A stretch of 64,000 bases of DNA. Source: an uncultured Actinomycetes bacterium (GTDB taxonomy: Bacteria > Actinomycetota > Thermoleophilia > Miltoncostaeales > Miltoncostaeaceae). The notes below the pieces were generated by a model. That model was not told where the DNA came from and ran no database searches. It was given only the letters and a program-made list of their open reading frames with translations. Shown here piece by piece: positions 35,733 through 43,454 of this stretch (position 1 is its first letter; each line of letters starts with the position of its first letter). The translations under genes were made by a program, and so were the position numbers. Location of the stretch: contig CAJAPZ010000072.1 in assembly GCA_903943955.1 (NCBI GenBank), positions 1 through 64,000 of the forward strand, given 5' to 3'.

Positions 35733-37124
35733 TCAGTGTGCTCCGGGGTCGTCATCGGCTGCGGCCCTCTTGGCCCGCGCCTCGGCCTTGTCGGTGAAGC
35801 CCTCGATGTTCTGCTGCCGGGCACGTGCGATTCCGAGTGCACCGGGGGGAACGTCGCCGGTGATTATGGAGCCTGCCCCGGTCATCGCGCGGTCGCCGAT
35901 GGTGACCGGCGCCACCAGCACACAGTCGCTGCCGGTTTTCACGTCGCTGCCCACCGTGGTGCGGTGTTTCCGGAAGCCGTCGTAATTGGCCGTGATGTTG
36001 CCCGCCCCGATGTTGGTGCCACTCCCCACATCGGCATCACCGATGTACGAAAGGTGGGGCACCTTGCTCTTCTCGCCGAGCGTCGTGTTCTTCATTTCCA
36101 CGTAGGTGCCGGCCTTGCTGCCATCGTTCATGGTCACACCCGGGCGCAGATATGCGAACGGCCCCACCTGGCAACCATTGCCCACGGCCGACGACAGCAC
36201 ATGGGCACTCACCACAACGGTGTCGTTACCCACGGATGAATCGACCATCACCACGTCGGGGCCGATCTCGCACCCCTCCCCCACGCTGGTCGCGCCACGC
36301 AGCACCGTGCCGGGCCACAGCGTGGTGTCCTGACCCACGGTGACGAATGCGTCAACAAGCACGCGGGATGGGTCGGGCATCGTCACCCCGCCCAGCATCA
36401 ACTCGTTGCGAAGTCGTGCCTGGATCGCGGCCTCGCAGTCAGCCAGGTCGGCACGGGTGTTGACGCCCTGCACCACCGTGGCGTCGGGAGCCACCAGCGC
36501 CCCCACTTCGCCTGTCACCAGCGCGAGGGTATCCGGCAGGTAGATCTCGCCCTGTGCGTTGTCGCTGCCCACCTGAGCAATGGCGGTGTCGAGCGCGGCG
36601 CGGTCGAATGCGAACAAGCCCGCGTTGATCTCGCGCACCGCAAGATCGTCGGGATGCGCGTCGCGCGCCTCCACCACCCGCACGCCCGTGGGCTCACGGA
36701 TAACCCGGCCGTAGGCGCCACCGTCGGGAAGGATGGCGGTGACCATGGTGGCCGCACGGCCACTGTGCACGTGATCGCTGATGAGCGCGCTCACCAGCTC
36801 CGGATCCACCAGCGGAGTGTCACCGCATATGACCACCACGGTGTCCACCGCCGGGTCGAGGGCCTCGAGCCCGATACGCGTGGCACCGCCAGTGCCATCG
36901 CGCACCTCCTGAAGCGCCGTGCACATGCCGGCCGGAAGTGACTCGACGACCTCGTCACCCTCGGGGCCGAGCACCACCACCACCGAGGCCGGATCGACGT
37001 CACCGAGCGCGTCGAGCACCCACATGATCATGGGCCTGCCAGCGATCGGGTGGAGGACCTTCGGGAGGCGAGAACGCATGCGGGTTCCGTGACCCGCGGC
37101 AAGTACGACTGCGCCGACGCTCAT
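35733..37124 (-). CDS. glmU: Bifunctional GlcNAc-1-P uridyltransferase / GlcN-1-P acetyltransferase
   Basis: It makes UDP-GlcNAc for peptidoglycan. The 463-aa protein has an N-terminal nucleotidyltransferase domain (about 1-230) with LAAGHGTRMRSRLPKVLHPI and CGDTPLV, and a C-terminal left-handed beta-helix (about 255-440) with catalytic-site sequence YLRPG, GTYVEMKN, SYIGDADVG, GAGNITANYDG and KHRTTVG. The Lys/Ala-rich tail is acidic at the very end. It is upstream of prs. Confidence 0.98.
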   Translation of the reverse strand: MSVGAVVLAAGHGTRMRSRLPKVLHPIAGRPMIMWVLDALGDVDPASVVVVLGPEGDEVVESLPAGMCTALQEVRDGTGGATRIGLEALDPAVDTVVVICGDTPLVDPELVSALISDHVHSGRAATMVTAILPDGGAYGRVIREPTGVRVVEARDAHPDDLAVREINAGLFAFDRAALDTAIAQVGSDNAQGEIYLPDTLALVTGEVGALVAPDATVVQGVNTRADLADCEAAIQARLRNELMLGGVTMPDPSRVLVDAFVTVGQDTTLWPGTVLRGATSVGEGCEIGPDVVMVDSSVGNDTVVVSAHVLSSAVGNGCQVGPFAYLRPGVTMNDGSKAGTYVEMKNTTLGEKSKVPHLSYIGDADVGSGTNIGAGNITANYDGFRKHRTTVGSDVKTGSDCVLVAPVTIGDRAMTGAGSIITGDVPPGALGIARARQQNIEGFTDKAEARAKRAAADDDPGAH

Positions 37125-37147
37125 CTCGCTGGCCTGTGTTGTGTGCC

Positions 37148-37221
37148 TGGTTGGGGCGGGAGGATTCGAACCCCCGATCGCGGGACCAAAACCCGCAGCC
37201 TTACCGCTTGGCTACGCCCCA
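37148..37221 (-). tRNA. tRNA-Gln (anticodon TTG), CCA encoded
   Basis: Read on the minus strand, the acceptor stem TGGGGCG (37221-37215) pairs with CGCCCCA (37158-37152). The D arm is GCC...GGC. The anticodon stem GCGGG/CCCGC holds loop TTTTGGT with anticodon TTG. The T arm is GGGGG-TTCGAAT-CCTCC. Discriminator A is at 37151 and CCA at 37150-37148. It sits between glmU and the second MFS gene. Confidence 0.95.
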
Positions 37222-37295
37222 GCGCGCCTCCCGGAGAGGCCGCGGTGGACTGTACCAACACTCTCGGCCCCCACCCCGGGCCGCGGCGACGGACC

Positions 37296-38561
37296 TCAGG
37301 TGGTTGACGCGTGCGAGGTCGGAAGCCAACCGCGACGGAACGCCACGACCCCAACCAACGCGAGCGTGAGCGCCATTGCCCCGGCCACGAGTTGGATCCA
37401 CCACACCGGCAGCACATCGGCAAGTGCGCCCTCAACCAGAGTGGTCACCGTTGCTGCGGCCATTGCCGAGAACGTGATGGCTGCGATGGCGACGGTTCGC
37501 TCCGCTCCGGGAGCACTCACCTGCACAACCGCCAGCAACTTGTCACCGGCTGCGAAGCTGCCCAGAAAGGCTAGGCACACCGCAAGCGAGAGCAAGAGGA
37601 CGCCGGGCACGCCCTGCTGTCCCGTGGCGCCCACAACCCCGGTGAGCAGCAGTCCCAGTGCGAGCACCACAATGGCCCCCACCACAACGCCCGGGCGCTG
37701 TCGCCGCGCGTTGAGCCGCGCGAGGAGCGGCATGGTCAACACCATGCCGAACCCGGATGCGGCCGACACGATGCCGTAATAGGTGGCTGAGGTCCCAACG
37801 CCATTTGCCAGCTTCGTGAGAAGCGAAGTGGGGATTGAGAGCGCCACGACAGCGAGATCGAGCAGGATTCCAAGACGAAGCACCCGCGTACCGAACAAGT
37901 CGGCAAGTGCCGCCGCCATGTGGGGCCTGGGTTCGCCCGACGGTGTGCCCGCGGCCCGATCGGGCAATCGCAGCAGCACCCACAGCAGGGGCAGGTAGCT
38001 CAGCACATTGGCGAAGAGCAGCCAGGTGGGGCCCGTCGCGGCCAGCACTGCACCACCCACGATCGCCCCGATTACCGCCGCCGCTGAGTACCGCGACCCG
38101 ATGAAGGCATTGGCAGCTGAGACGCCGCGCTCGGGCGAGAGATCCTGCAGCACGTGGTAGTACGCGGGTTGGGTGGCCCCGGTGACCAGCCCCGTCAGGC
38201 CCATGACCAGAATGATGGATCCAACCGTCAGATTCCCAGTGAGCGACAGCACCCAGGGCAGGACGAAAATTAGAGCCTTGAGCACAACCTGAAGAACAAC
38301 CACACGGCGGTGGTCGAATCGCGCCGACACTGCGGGGCTGACGAATGACGCCAGCATGTAGAGGACCATGTACGCCGCGCTCACGTACGCGGCGTCTGCC
38401 GCGCTCCCCTGGCTGCTGAACGCCACAAAGAAGAGCGCCAGTGTGGATCCGGTGCTGCCGAGCCCCGACAGGAACTCGGCAACGCCCATTCGCCGCACCT
38501 CGGGCGCCACGTGACGTGCCCCAGGTAGCTGACCGAACCGGAAATGCGCCCGTTTCACCAC
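37296..38561 (-). CDS. MFS transporter, exporter type
   Basis: The 421-aa protein has 12 predicted membrane segments. The layout, with SARFDHRRVVVLQVVLK after segment 2, GATQPAYYHVLQDLSPERG before segment 5 and ANAFIGSRYSAAAVIGAIVGG, resembles the MFS_3 group of drug and siderophore exporters. Substrate is unknown. Two GTG codons begin the frame (38561, 38558) with no clear SD. The 3' end is next to tRNA-Gln. Confidence 0.85.
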   Translation of the reverse strand: MVKRAHFRFGQLPGARHVAPEVRRMGVAEFLSGLGSTGSTLALFFVAFSSQGSAADAAYVSAAYMVLYMLASFVSPAVSARFDHRRVVVLQVVLKALIFVLPWVLSLTGNLTVGSIILVMGLTGLVTGATQPAYYHVLQDLSPERGVSAANAFIGSRYSAAAVIGAIVGGAVLAATGPTWLLFANVLSYLPLLWVLLRLPDRAAGTPSGEPRPHMAAALADLFGTRVLRLGILLDLAVVALSIPTSLLTKLANGVGTSATYYGIVSAASGFGMVLTMPLLARLNARRQRPGVVVGAIVVLALGLLLTGVVGATGQQGVPGVLLLSLAVCLAFLGSFAAGDKLLAVVQVSAPGAERTVAIAAITFSAMAAATVTTLVEGALADVLPVWWIQLVAGAMALTLALVGVVAFRRGWLPTSHASTT

Positions 38562-38582
38562 CGGGGAGGTGGACTCGCGTCG

Positions 38583-40289
38583 CTAAAGATTTGGCAGCGT
38601 GACCGCTCCCTCGCTGGCAGACGACACCAGCGTGGCGTACTTGGCAAGCACGCCGGTGCGGTAGTTGGGCTCGGGGCGCGTCCACGATCCGAGGCGCGAG
38701 GCGATCTCCTCGTCGCTCAGTTCCACGTTCAACTCGCGCTTCTCCACGTCGAGCACAATGATGTCGCCCTCGCGGATGACGGCGATGGGACCCCCGCGAT
38801 ACGCCTCGGGAGCCACGTGACCCACCATCAGGCCATGGGTGGCGCCGCTGAAGCGGCCGTCGGTGATGAGCGCCACATCGTCACCGATGCCCTCGCCCAC
38901 GATGGCGGCCGTGACGTGCAGCATCTCGCGCATTCCGGGGCCACCGGCGGGGCCCTCGTAGCGGATGACCACCACATCGCCCTCCTTGATGGCACCGGCC
39001 TTGACCGCGGCGAAGGCCTCTTCCTCGCGGTCGAAGATACGGGCGGGGCCGCGGTGCAGCAGGCGCTCATGGCCGGCCAGTTTGACCACCGAACCCTCGG
39101 GCGACAGGTTGCCGCGCAGGATCGCGAGGCCACCGGTGGCCTTCAGTGGCGTCTCAATGGGCACAACCACGTCCTGCCCCGGGGCCTCCTTGACGTCGGC
39201 AGCGATCTGGGCCAGCGTGCGGCCATCCACGGTGGGAGCATCGCCGTCGATCTTCCCCTGCTTGAGCAGTTCGCGCATCACCAAACCGGGGCCGCCGGCG
39301 TTGTACAGATCAACCGCCACGTAGCGGCCACCCGGCTTGATGTCGGCCACGATGGGTGTGCGTTCGGCGATGGTGTCGAATTCGTCGATGGTGAACGGCA
39401 CGTCGAACTCACGCGCAATGGCCAGGATGTGCATGACGGCGTTGGTGGAACCACCCGTGGCGGCGACCGAGGCCACCGCGTTGTCGATGGCGCGGCGGTC
39501 AACGATGTCGCGCGGCATCAGGCCGTCGCGCACCAGCTTCATGATCATCTTTCCGGCATCTTCGGCAGCCGAGCCCTTCGCAGGGTCGGTGGCGGGAATG
39601 CCGTTCAGGTCGACCGGGGACAGGCCCAAGAACTCCGACACCATGGCCATGGTGTTGGCGGTGAACTGGCCGCCGCAGGCGCCAGCGCCCGGGCAGGCGG
39701 CGTTCTCGATACGCAGCAGTTCGTCGTCGTCGATCGTGCCCTTGTTGTGGGCACCAATGCCCTCGAACACATCCTGCACCGTCATATCGCGGTTGTCGTA
39801 GCGCCCGGCGGCAATGGAGCCGTTGTAGAGCACCAGACCCGGAATACCCAGACGGCCGAGCGCCATGATGGCCCCCGGAATCGTCTTGTCGCATCCCACC
39901 AGCATCACCACGGCGTCAAACGAGTGGCCCATGCAGGCGAGCTCGATGGAGTCGGCGATGATCTCGCGGCTCACCAGCGAACCCTTCATGCCCTCGGTGC
40001 CCATGGACACACCGTCCGACACCGAGATGGTGTTGAACTCCATGGGGGTTCCGCCAGCCTTCTGGATGCCTACCTTCACGTGCTTGGCCAGATCGCGCTG
40101 GTTGATGTTGCACGGCATGGTCTCGATCCATGTCGTGCCCACGCCGATGATTGGCTTGGCCAGTGCGGCGTCGTCAAAGCCAATGGCCTTGAGCATGGCG
40201 CGGGCCGCGGCACGGTCGGCACCGTCGGTCATCGCGGCGCTCTTGCGCTTGGCGGGGTCTGAAGGCTGCTGGTACGGGTTCGTCGTCAT
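38583..40289 (-). CDS. ilvD: Dihydroxy-acid dehydratase
   Basis: It forms the 2-keto acid precursors of valine, leucine and isoleucine. The 568-aa protein has the Fe-S ligands in MPCNINQ, VGCDKTIPG and GACGGQFTANTM, with the ITDGRFSGATHG signature near the C-terminus. Length is standard. ATG 40289 is preceded seven bases upstream by TAGAGT, whose TAG is the stop codon of the alpha/beta hydrolase gene, so ilvD probably has its own leaderless promoter embedded in the end of that gene. Confidence 0.97.
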   Translation of the reverse strand: MTTNPYQQPSDPAKRKSAAMTDGADRAAARAMLKAIGFDDAALAKPIIGVGTTWIETMPCNINQRDLAKHVKVGIQKAGGTPMEFNTISVSDGVSMGTEGMKGSLVSREIIADSIELACMGHSFDAVVMLVGCDKTIPGAIMALGRLGIPGLVLYNGSIAAGRYDNRDMTVQDVFEGIGAHNKGTIDDDELLRIENAACPGAGACGGQFTANTMAMVSEFLGLSPVDLNGIPATDPAKGSAAEDAGKMIMKLVRDGLMPRDIVDRRAIDNAVASVAATGGSTNAVMHILAIAREFDVPFTIDEFDTIAERTPIVADIKPGGRYVAVDLYNAGGPGLVMRELLKQGKIDGDAPTVDGRTLAQIAADVKEAPGQDVVVPIETPLKATGGLAILRGNLSPEGSVVKLAGHERLLHRGPARIFDREEEAFAAVKAGAIKEGDVVVIRYEGPAGGPGMREMLHVTAAIVGEGIGDDVALITDGRFSGATHGLMVGHVAPEAYRGGPIAVIREGDIIVLDVEKRELNVELSDEEIASRLGSWTRPEPNYRTGVLAKYATLVSSASEGAVTLPNL

Positions 40290-40296
40290 GGCCGGC

Positions 40297-40302
40297 ACTC
40301 TA
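40297..40302 (-). promoter_or_regulatory. Putative -10 box (TAGAGT) of leaderless ilvD
   Basis: TAGAGT on the minus strand lies seven bases before ATG 40289. Its first three bases are also the stop codon of the upstream hydrolase gene. Confidence 0.5.
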
Positions 40303-40932
40303 ATTGGTGGGGGCCAAAAGAACGCGGGCCAAAAAGTCACCAAGGTGATCTGACACCTCTCCCGCGCGATCGCGCAGGGAGTGGTCGGAACCGGGAATGA
40401 CCGCAAGCTCACCGCCGCCGATCGCCTGCAGCCAGTCGGCCAGCACCTGGGGCTCGGTGATGTGGTCATTCTCGGGGTGCGCGATGGCGATGGGGCGGCC
40501 GTCGAGGGTGACGGGCATCGACGCGCCCGGAGCCACCAACGCAATGGCCAGCACCCGGGGATCGCCCGCAGCCACGTTTACGGCACTCCAGGCACCAAAT
40601 GAATACCCGGCGAGTGCGAGCGGAGTACCTGGCGGCAGCGCATCCTCCAGCGCATCGAGGGCGCGAGTGACGTCGCTCCACTCCGCCGTGCTGCCCTGAG
40701 ACTCGCCCTGGCTCTCGCCTGCACCGCGGAAGTCGAAACTGAGCGCGGCCATACCCCGGTCGACGAATGCCCGCACCAGCGCCCGCACGATGTGCGACTG
40801 CCTCGTGCCGCCGTACGCAGGGTGGGGATGGCACACCACCACGCCCGCCACCGGTGCCCCGAGATCGGGCCGGGTGATGTCGGCCGCAAGCGCCGGGCCA
40901 TCGCCCCCGATCGTGAGGAACTCGGTGATCAC
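40300..40932 (-). CDS. Alpha/beta hydrolase, dienelactone-hydrolase-like
   Basis: The 210-aa protein has the oxyanion region VVVCHPHPAYGGT, FDFRGAGESQG, nucleophile motif GYSFG (Ser), and the late His in IPGSDHSLRD, with Asp/Glu in AHPENDHI. This arrangement matches the short alpha/beta hydrolases (COG2945-like) of unknown substrate. GTG 40932 overlaps the stop of the preceding 99-aa gene (GTGA), so the two are coupled. Confidence 0.88.
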   Translation of the reverse strand: MITEFLTIGGDGPALAADITRPDLGAPVAGVVVCHPHPAYGGTRQSHIVRALVRAFVDRGMAALSFDFRGAGESQGESQGSTAEWSDVTRALDALEDALPPGTPLALAGYSFGAWSAVNVAAGDPRVLAIALVAPGASMPVTLDGRPIAIAHPENDHITEPQVLADWLQAIGGGELAVIPGSDHSLRDRAGEVSDHLGDFLARVLLAPTN

Positions 40933-41228
40933 GCCTGCTCGATCACCACGATGTCGAGCACGATGGCCACCGTCTTGTCGGAGGTCTCGATGCTCTCAGG
41001 CGACACAACCTCCTGCGTGTCGCCACGGCAGTCGATGCGCACGATCTGCCCCTCCTCAATCACATCTACCAAGCGGTCGGCCAATTCGCCCGTCACCTCA
41101 AAGGTGTTGAGCTCAAGCGGCACGGTGGTGTCGAGGGTGATGAGCAGGACCCGGCCCCGGTACGGGTGCTGGTCTTCGAACATCATGGCGATTTCGCCGG
41201 TGAATGAGCGGTGCTTGTGGGACGTCAC
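40929..41228 (-). CDS. 99-aa protein of unknown function
   Basis: Not recognised. It is a small beta-rich soluble protein: RGRVLLITLDTTVPLELN, FEVTGELADRLVDVIEEG, QIVRIDCRGDTQEVV and TVAIVLDIVVIE. GTG 41228 starts it, eight bases after TAGAGT. The start is part of an inverted repeat shared with the divergent gene, and the first two codons are the same in both genes. It is coupled to the hydrolase gene. Confidence 0.65.
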   Translation of the reverse strand: MTSHKHRSFTGEIAMMFEDQHPYRGRVLLITLDTTVPLELNTFEVTGELADRLVDVIEEGQIVRIDCRGDTQEVVSPESIETSDKTVAIVLDIVVIEQA

Positions 41229-41258
41229 GGGCGGGAACTCTATCCTCCCTCCCGTGAC
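41224..41258. promoter_or_regulatory. Symmetric divergent leaderless promoter
   Basis: GTCACGGG (41224-41231) and CCCGTGAC (41251-41258) are a perfect inverted repeat containing both GTG start codons. Between them lie TATCCT (41241-41246, plus) and TAGAGT (41237-41242, minus), sharing two bases. Spacing to the starts is seven and eight. Both genes would be leaderless and transcribed from back-to-back -10 boxes. Confidence 0.55.
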
Positions 41259-41511
41259 GGACACACCGACACCTCTGACCCCCAAGAGCTACCTGCTGCT
41301 CGGGCCGCCCGACATTCTTCACGACCTGCTGAACGAGTTCGCCGCGGATGGTTGGTACTGCTCGGCCGATCGCTGGAAAGCCGTGGTCACTGCACCGCCC
41401 GAGGATGCCGGGGGGGCCGACCCCGGATGGCCAGTGGAGGTGTCGCTTCAGGGCATCTCCCGGTCGGGCCACGAGGCGGCCTGTCGGGAGCATCTGGCCC
41501 CGATGGAGTAA
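41254..41511 (+). CDS. 85-aa protein of unknown function
   Basis: Not recognised. The protein starts at GTG 41254. Sequence such as KSYLLLGPPDILHDLLNEF, ADGWYCSADRWKAVVTA and WPVEVSLQGISRSGHEAAC suggests a compact soluble alpha/beta fold. It is leaderless by the divergent promoter described. It converges with the aquaporin-family gene, 14 bases apart. Confidence 0.65.
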   Translation: MTDTPTPLTPKSYLLLGPPDILHDLLNEFAADGWYCSADRWKAVVTAPPEDAGGADPGWPVEVSLQGISRSGHEAACREHLAPME

Positions 41512-41525
41512 GGGCGCCGCCCGGC

Positions 41526-42317
41526 CTACTTCTTCTCGGAATCCTTGATGAGGGTCTTGATGGAGCCCTGCGCCGCCTCCGAACCATCCATCCCTCCCCC
41601 TGACCCACGCAGCAGATAGGCGATGCCAACGGCGATGAACACGCCGGTGAATGGTCCGGCCACGTACACCCAGAAGTCGCTGAAGTCTCCGCCCACAAGA
41701 TCTGGCCCGAAGGTGCGGGCCGAGTTCATTGACGCCCCGGAGAGCGGTGCGCCCCACAGGCCAGCGAGCGCGATGTAGCCGCCCACGCCAATGGCGCCGA
41801 TGATGCCGATGTTCTGTGCGCCAGAGGCGGTACCGAGAATGACGCTCACCAGCCCGAAGGTGAGCACGGCCTCGGTGGCAAAGGCCGCCACGGCGCTGGT
41901 ACTGGCGCCCGGGTATGACCCGCCCACCTTGGCCGACTGGTTGGTGAGCACCTCAAGCAGCCCAGCGGCCGCGATGGCCCCCAGCAGCTGCATGACGACG
42001 TAGCCGGGCACGCGGTACCACGGGAAGTCGCCACGAAGCGCAAAGGCCACGCTCACTCCCGGATTGAGGTGCGCGCCCGACACCCTGCCCATGAACATGA
42101 TGATGGCCATCACCATGAGGCCCGGTGCCACCACTGCGGCCTGCAGCGTGACCGTTCCCGGATACTGGGCCATCACCATTCCGGCGCCCGCGGCGACCAG
42201 CACGAGGAAGAACGTGCCCACCAACTCGCTGAGCAGGCGCTTCCACTCCTGCTTGCCGTCGTGGAAGTCCAGGGGCGGCGGGTGCCGCAGGTCGTTGATC
42301 CATCTGGGGGTCTGCAT
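41526..42317 (-). CDS. MIP (aquaporin/glycerol facilitator) family channel with altered NPA boxes
   Basis: The 263-aa protein has six membrane segments and the two half-helices of the MIP fold. The first box, in GAHLNPGVS, reads NPG at 85-87; the second, in SGASMNSARTFGP, reads NSA at 198-200 followed by the conserved Arg 201. Canonical channels have NPA at both. ELVGTFFLVL is the usual first helix start. ATG 42317 follows TACGGT by six bases. What passes through the pore cannot be deduced, since the NPA constriction is changed. Confidence 0.9.
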   Translation of the reverse strand: MQTPRWINDLRHPPPLDFHDGKQEWKRLLSELVGTFFLVLVAAGAGMVMAQYPGTVTLQAAVVAPGLMVMAIIMFMGRVSGAHLNPGVSVAFALRGDFPWYRVPGYVVMQLLGAIAAAGLLEVLTNQSAKVGGSYPGASTSAVAAFATEAVLTFGLVSVILGTASGAQNIGIIGAIGVGGYIALAGLWGAPLSGASMNSARTFGPDLVGGDFSDFWVYVAGPFTGVFIAVGIAYLLRGSGGGMDGSEAAQGSIKTLIKDSEKK

Positions 42318-42323
42318 GGCCAA

Positions 42324-42329
42324 ACCGTA
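42324..42329 (-). promoter_or_regulatory. Putative -10 box (TACGGT) for the channel gene
   Basis: TACGGT on the minus strand is six bases before ATG 42317; no ribosome-binding site is visible. Confidence 0.45.
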
Positions 42330-42341
42330 CCGCCGCAACCG

Positions 42342-42467
42342 TCAGTGGGGAATGGCGAGCTCGCCACGGACAAACGTGGGCACGAAGGCGCCGATCACGG
42401 CCGGGATGACCAGCAGCCATACGGCGACTGCGTCGGGCGCACATGCGGCGACCAGTGGATTTCGCAT
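42342..42467 (-). CDS. Possible 41-aa membrane protein
   Basis: ATG 42467 opens a short frame whose product is one hydrophobic helix (VAVWLLVIPAVIGAFVPTFV) between short polar ends. Codon third positions are GC-rich as in neighbours. It lies between the DsbA-like and channel genes on the same strand. No recognised family; a chance frame cannot be excluded. Confidence 0.3.
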   Translation of the reverse strand: MRNPLVAACAPDAVAVWLLVIPAVIGAFVPTFVRGELAIPH

Positions 42468-42528
42468 CGGTCGACGCAGTCGTTCCCGAGCGGTTCGAGT
42501 GCCCGACCCTGGTGGCCGACCTCTTCTC

Positions 42529-43419
42529 TCATACCGTCTCGGTCGCGGTCCACAGGCCATCATCACCCAGCGGCCGCACCGCCACGGTGCCACGGCCTAC
42601 GGCACGGATGAGCGACTGCGCGGCGGCCTCGCGGTCAAGCGGACGCTCGATGTCGGTGCGCATCGCCTCGGCCACCTCCTGGGTGGTGAGGCCGAGCGGG
42701 AACTCACTGAGCAGCACCTCGGGGAGATCCTCGGGGACGTCTCGTCGGGATCCGGTGGGGTCGAGATTGGCCACGATTACGTCGTACGCCTCCATCGGCT
42801 GAAAGCCACCGGCCTCGAGCGTGCGGTCGCCGGCGCGGAAGATGAGTGATGGAGCGGTGTACCGCACGGCCCCATCGGTATTGGCTGCCTTGCCCTGAAA
42901 TGCCGTGGGGCTGCCCGCGGCCGTGCGCGCCTCTGCTCTGTCGGCCTGATACGCCGCCTCGATCGCGGGGTCGTCCAGCAGGCCCATCACTGCGGGCACA
43001 TCCAGGCCCGGGACGCGGGCGAGTGCCGTTGCGATGTTGTCGTCCTCATCCATGAGCATTCGCGTGGTGAACCAGCCGAACTGCAGCGCACGAAAGGCCG
43101 TGATCTCATCGCCGGGGGACAGCACCCGTACGGCGTGGATCGCCCTGCATGCCCGCCCGGTTCCGGTAAGGCGGGCGCGGGGACCGACCGTAAACGGCAT
43201 GCCGAACTGGCGGAACATCTCCATGCGCTCACCCATCATGAACGGGTCGTAGCCGCGCGACTCGTACATTGAGGCGTCCTCGGCGAGCCCGATGGTGACC
43301 AGTCGCCAGGTCAGGCGTGGGCCGTAGCGCCACTGCAGGGCGGCCAGCGATGGTGATGCGGAGTAGCCCCAGGGGCATCCCGGATCGGAGATGAAGGTGA
43401 TCTCGATTTCCATACGCAT
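42529..43419 (-). CDS. DsbA/FrnE-like thioredoxin-fold protein
   Basis: The 296-aa cytoplasmic protein begins with the strand EIEITFISDPGCPWGYS, giving a CPWG active site with only the first Cys. A helical insertion follows (about 40-190), then the conserved APSLIFRAGD (cis-Pro loop analogue) and a C-terminal helical tail. It resembles DsbA-family oxidoreductases and 2-hydroxychromene-2-carboxylate isomerases. With one Cys it may be a glutathione/mycothiol-type transferase or isomerase. It diverges from the GH15-like gene. Confidence 0.83.
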   Translation of the reverse strand: MRMEIEITFISDPGCPWGYSASPSLAALQWRYGPRLTWRLVTIGLAEDASMYESRGYDPFMMGERMEMFRQFGMPFTVGPRARLTGTGRACRAIHAVRVLSPGDEITAFRALQFGWFTTRMLMDEDDNIATALARVPGLDVPAVMGLLDDPAIEAAYQADRAEARTAAGSPTAFQGKAANTDGAVRYTAPSLIFRAGDRTLEAGGFQPMEAYDVIVANLDPTGSRRDVPEDLPEVLLSEFPLGLTTQEVAEAMRTDIERPLDREAAAQSLIRAVGRGTVAVRPLGDDGLWTATETV

Positions 43420-43442
43420 GATCTTAGATACTGAACCTCGGC

Positions 43443-43448
43443 TAGCCT
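43443..43448 (+). promoter_or_regulatory. Putative -10 box (TAGCCT) for the leaderless GH15-like gene
   Basis: TAGCCT is exactly six bases before ATG 43455, with no SD sequence. Confidence 0.5.
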
Positions 43449-43454
43449 GCCCAC

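Noticed and set aside
38544-40262. Plus-strand open frame of about 570 codons antisense to ilvD
   Set aside because: Very long but Gly/His/Val-rich and without any recognisable motif; ilvD carries all Fe-S and catalytic signatures on the opposite strand.
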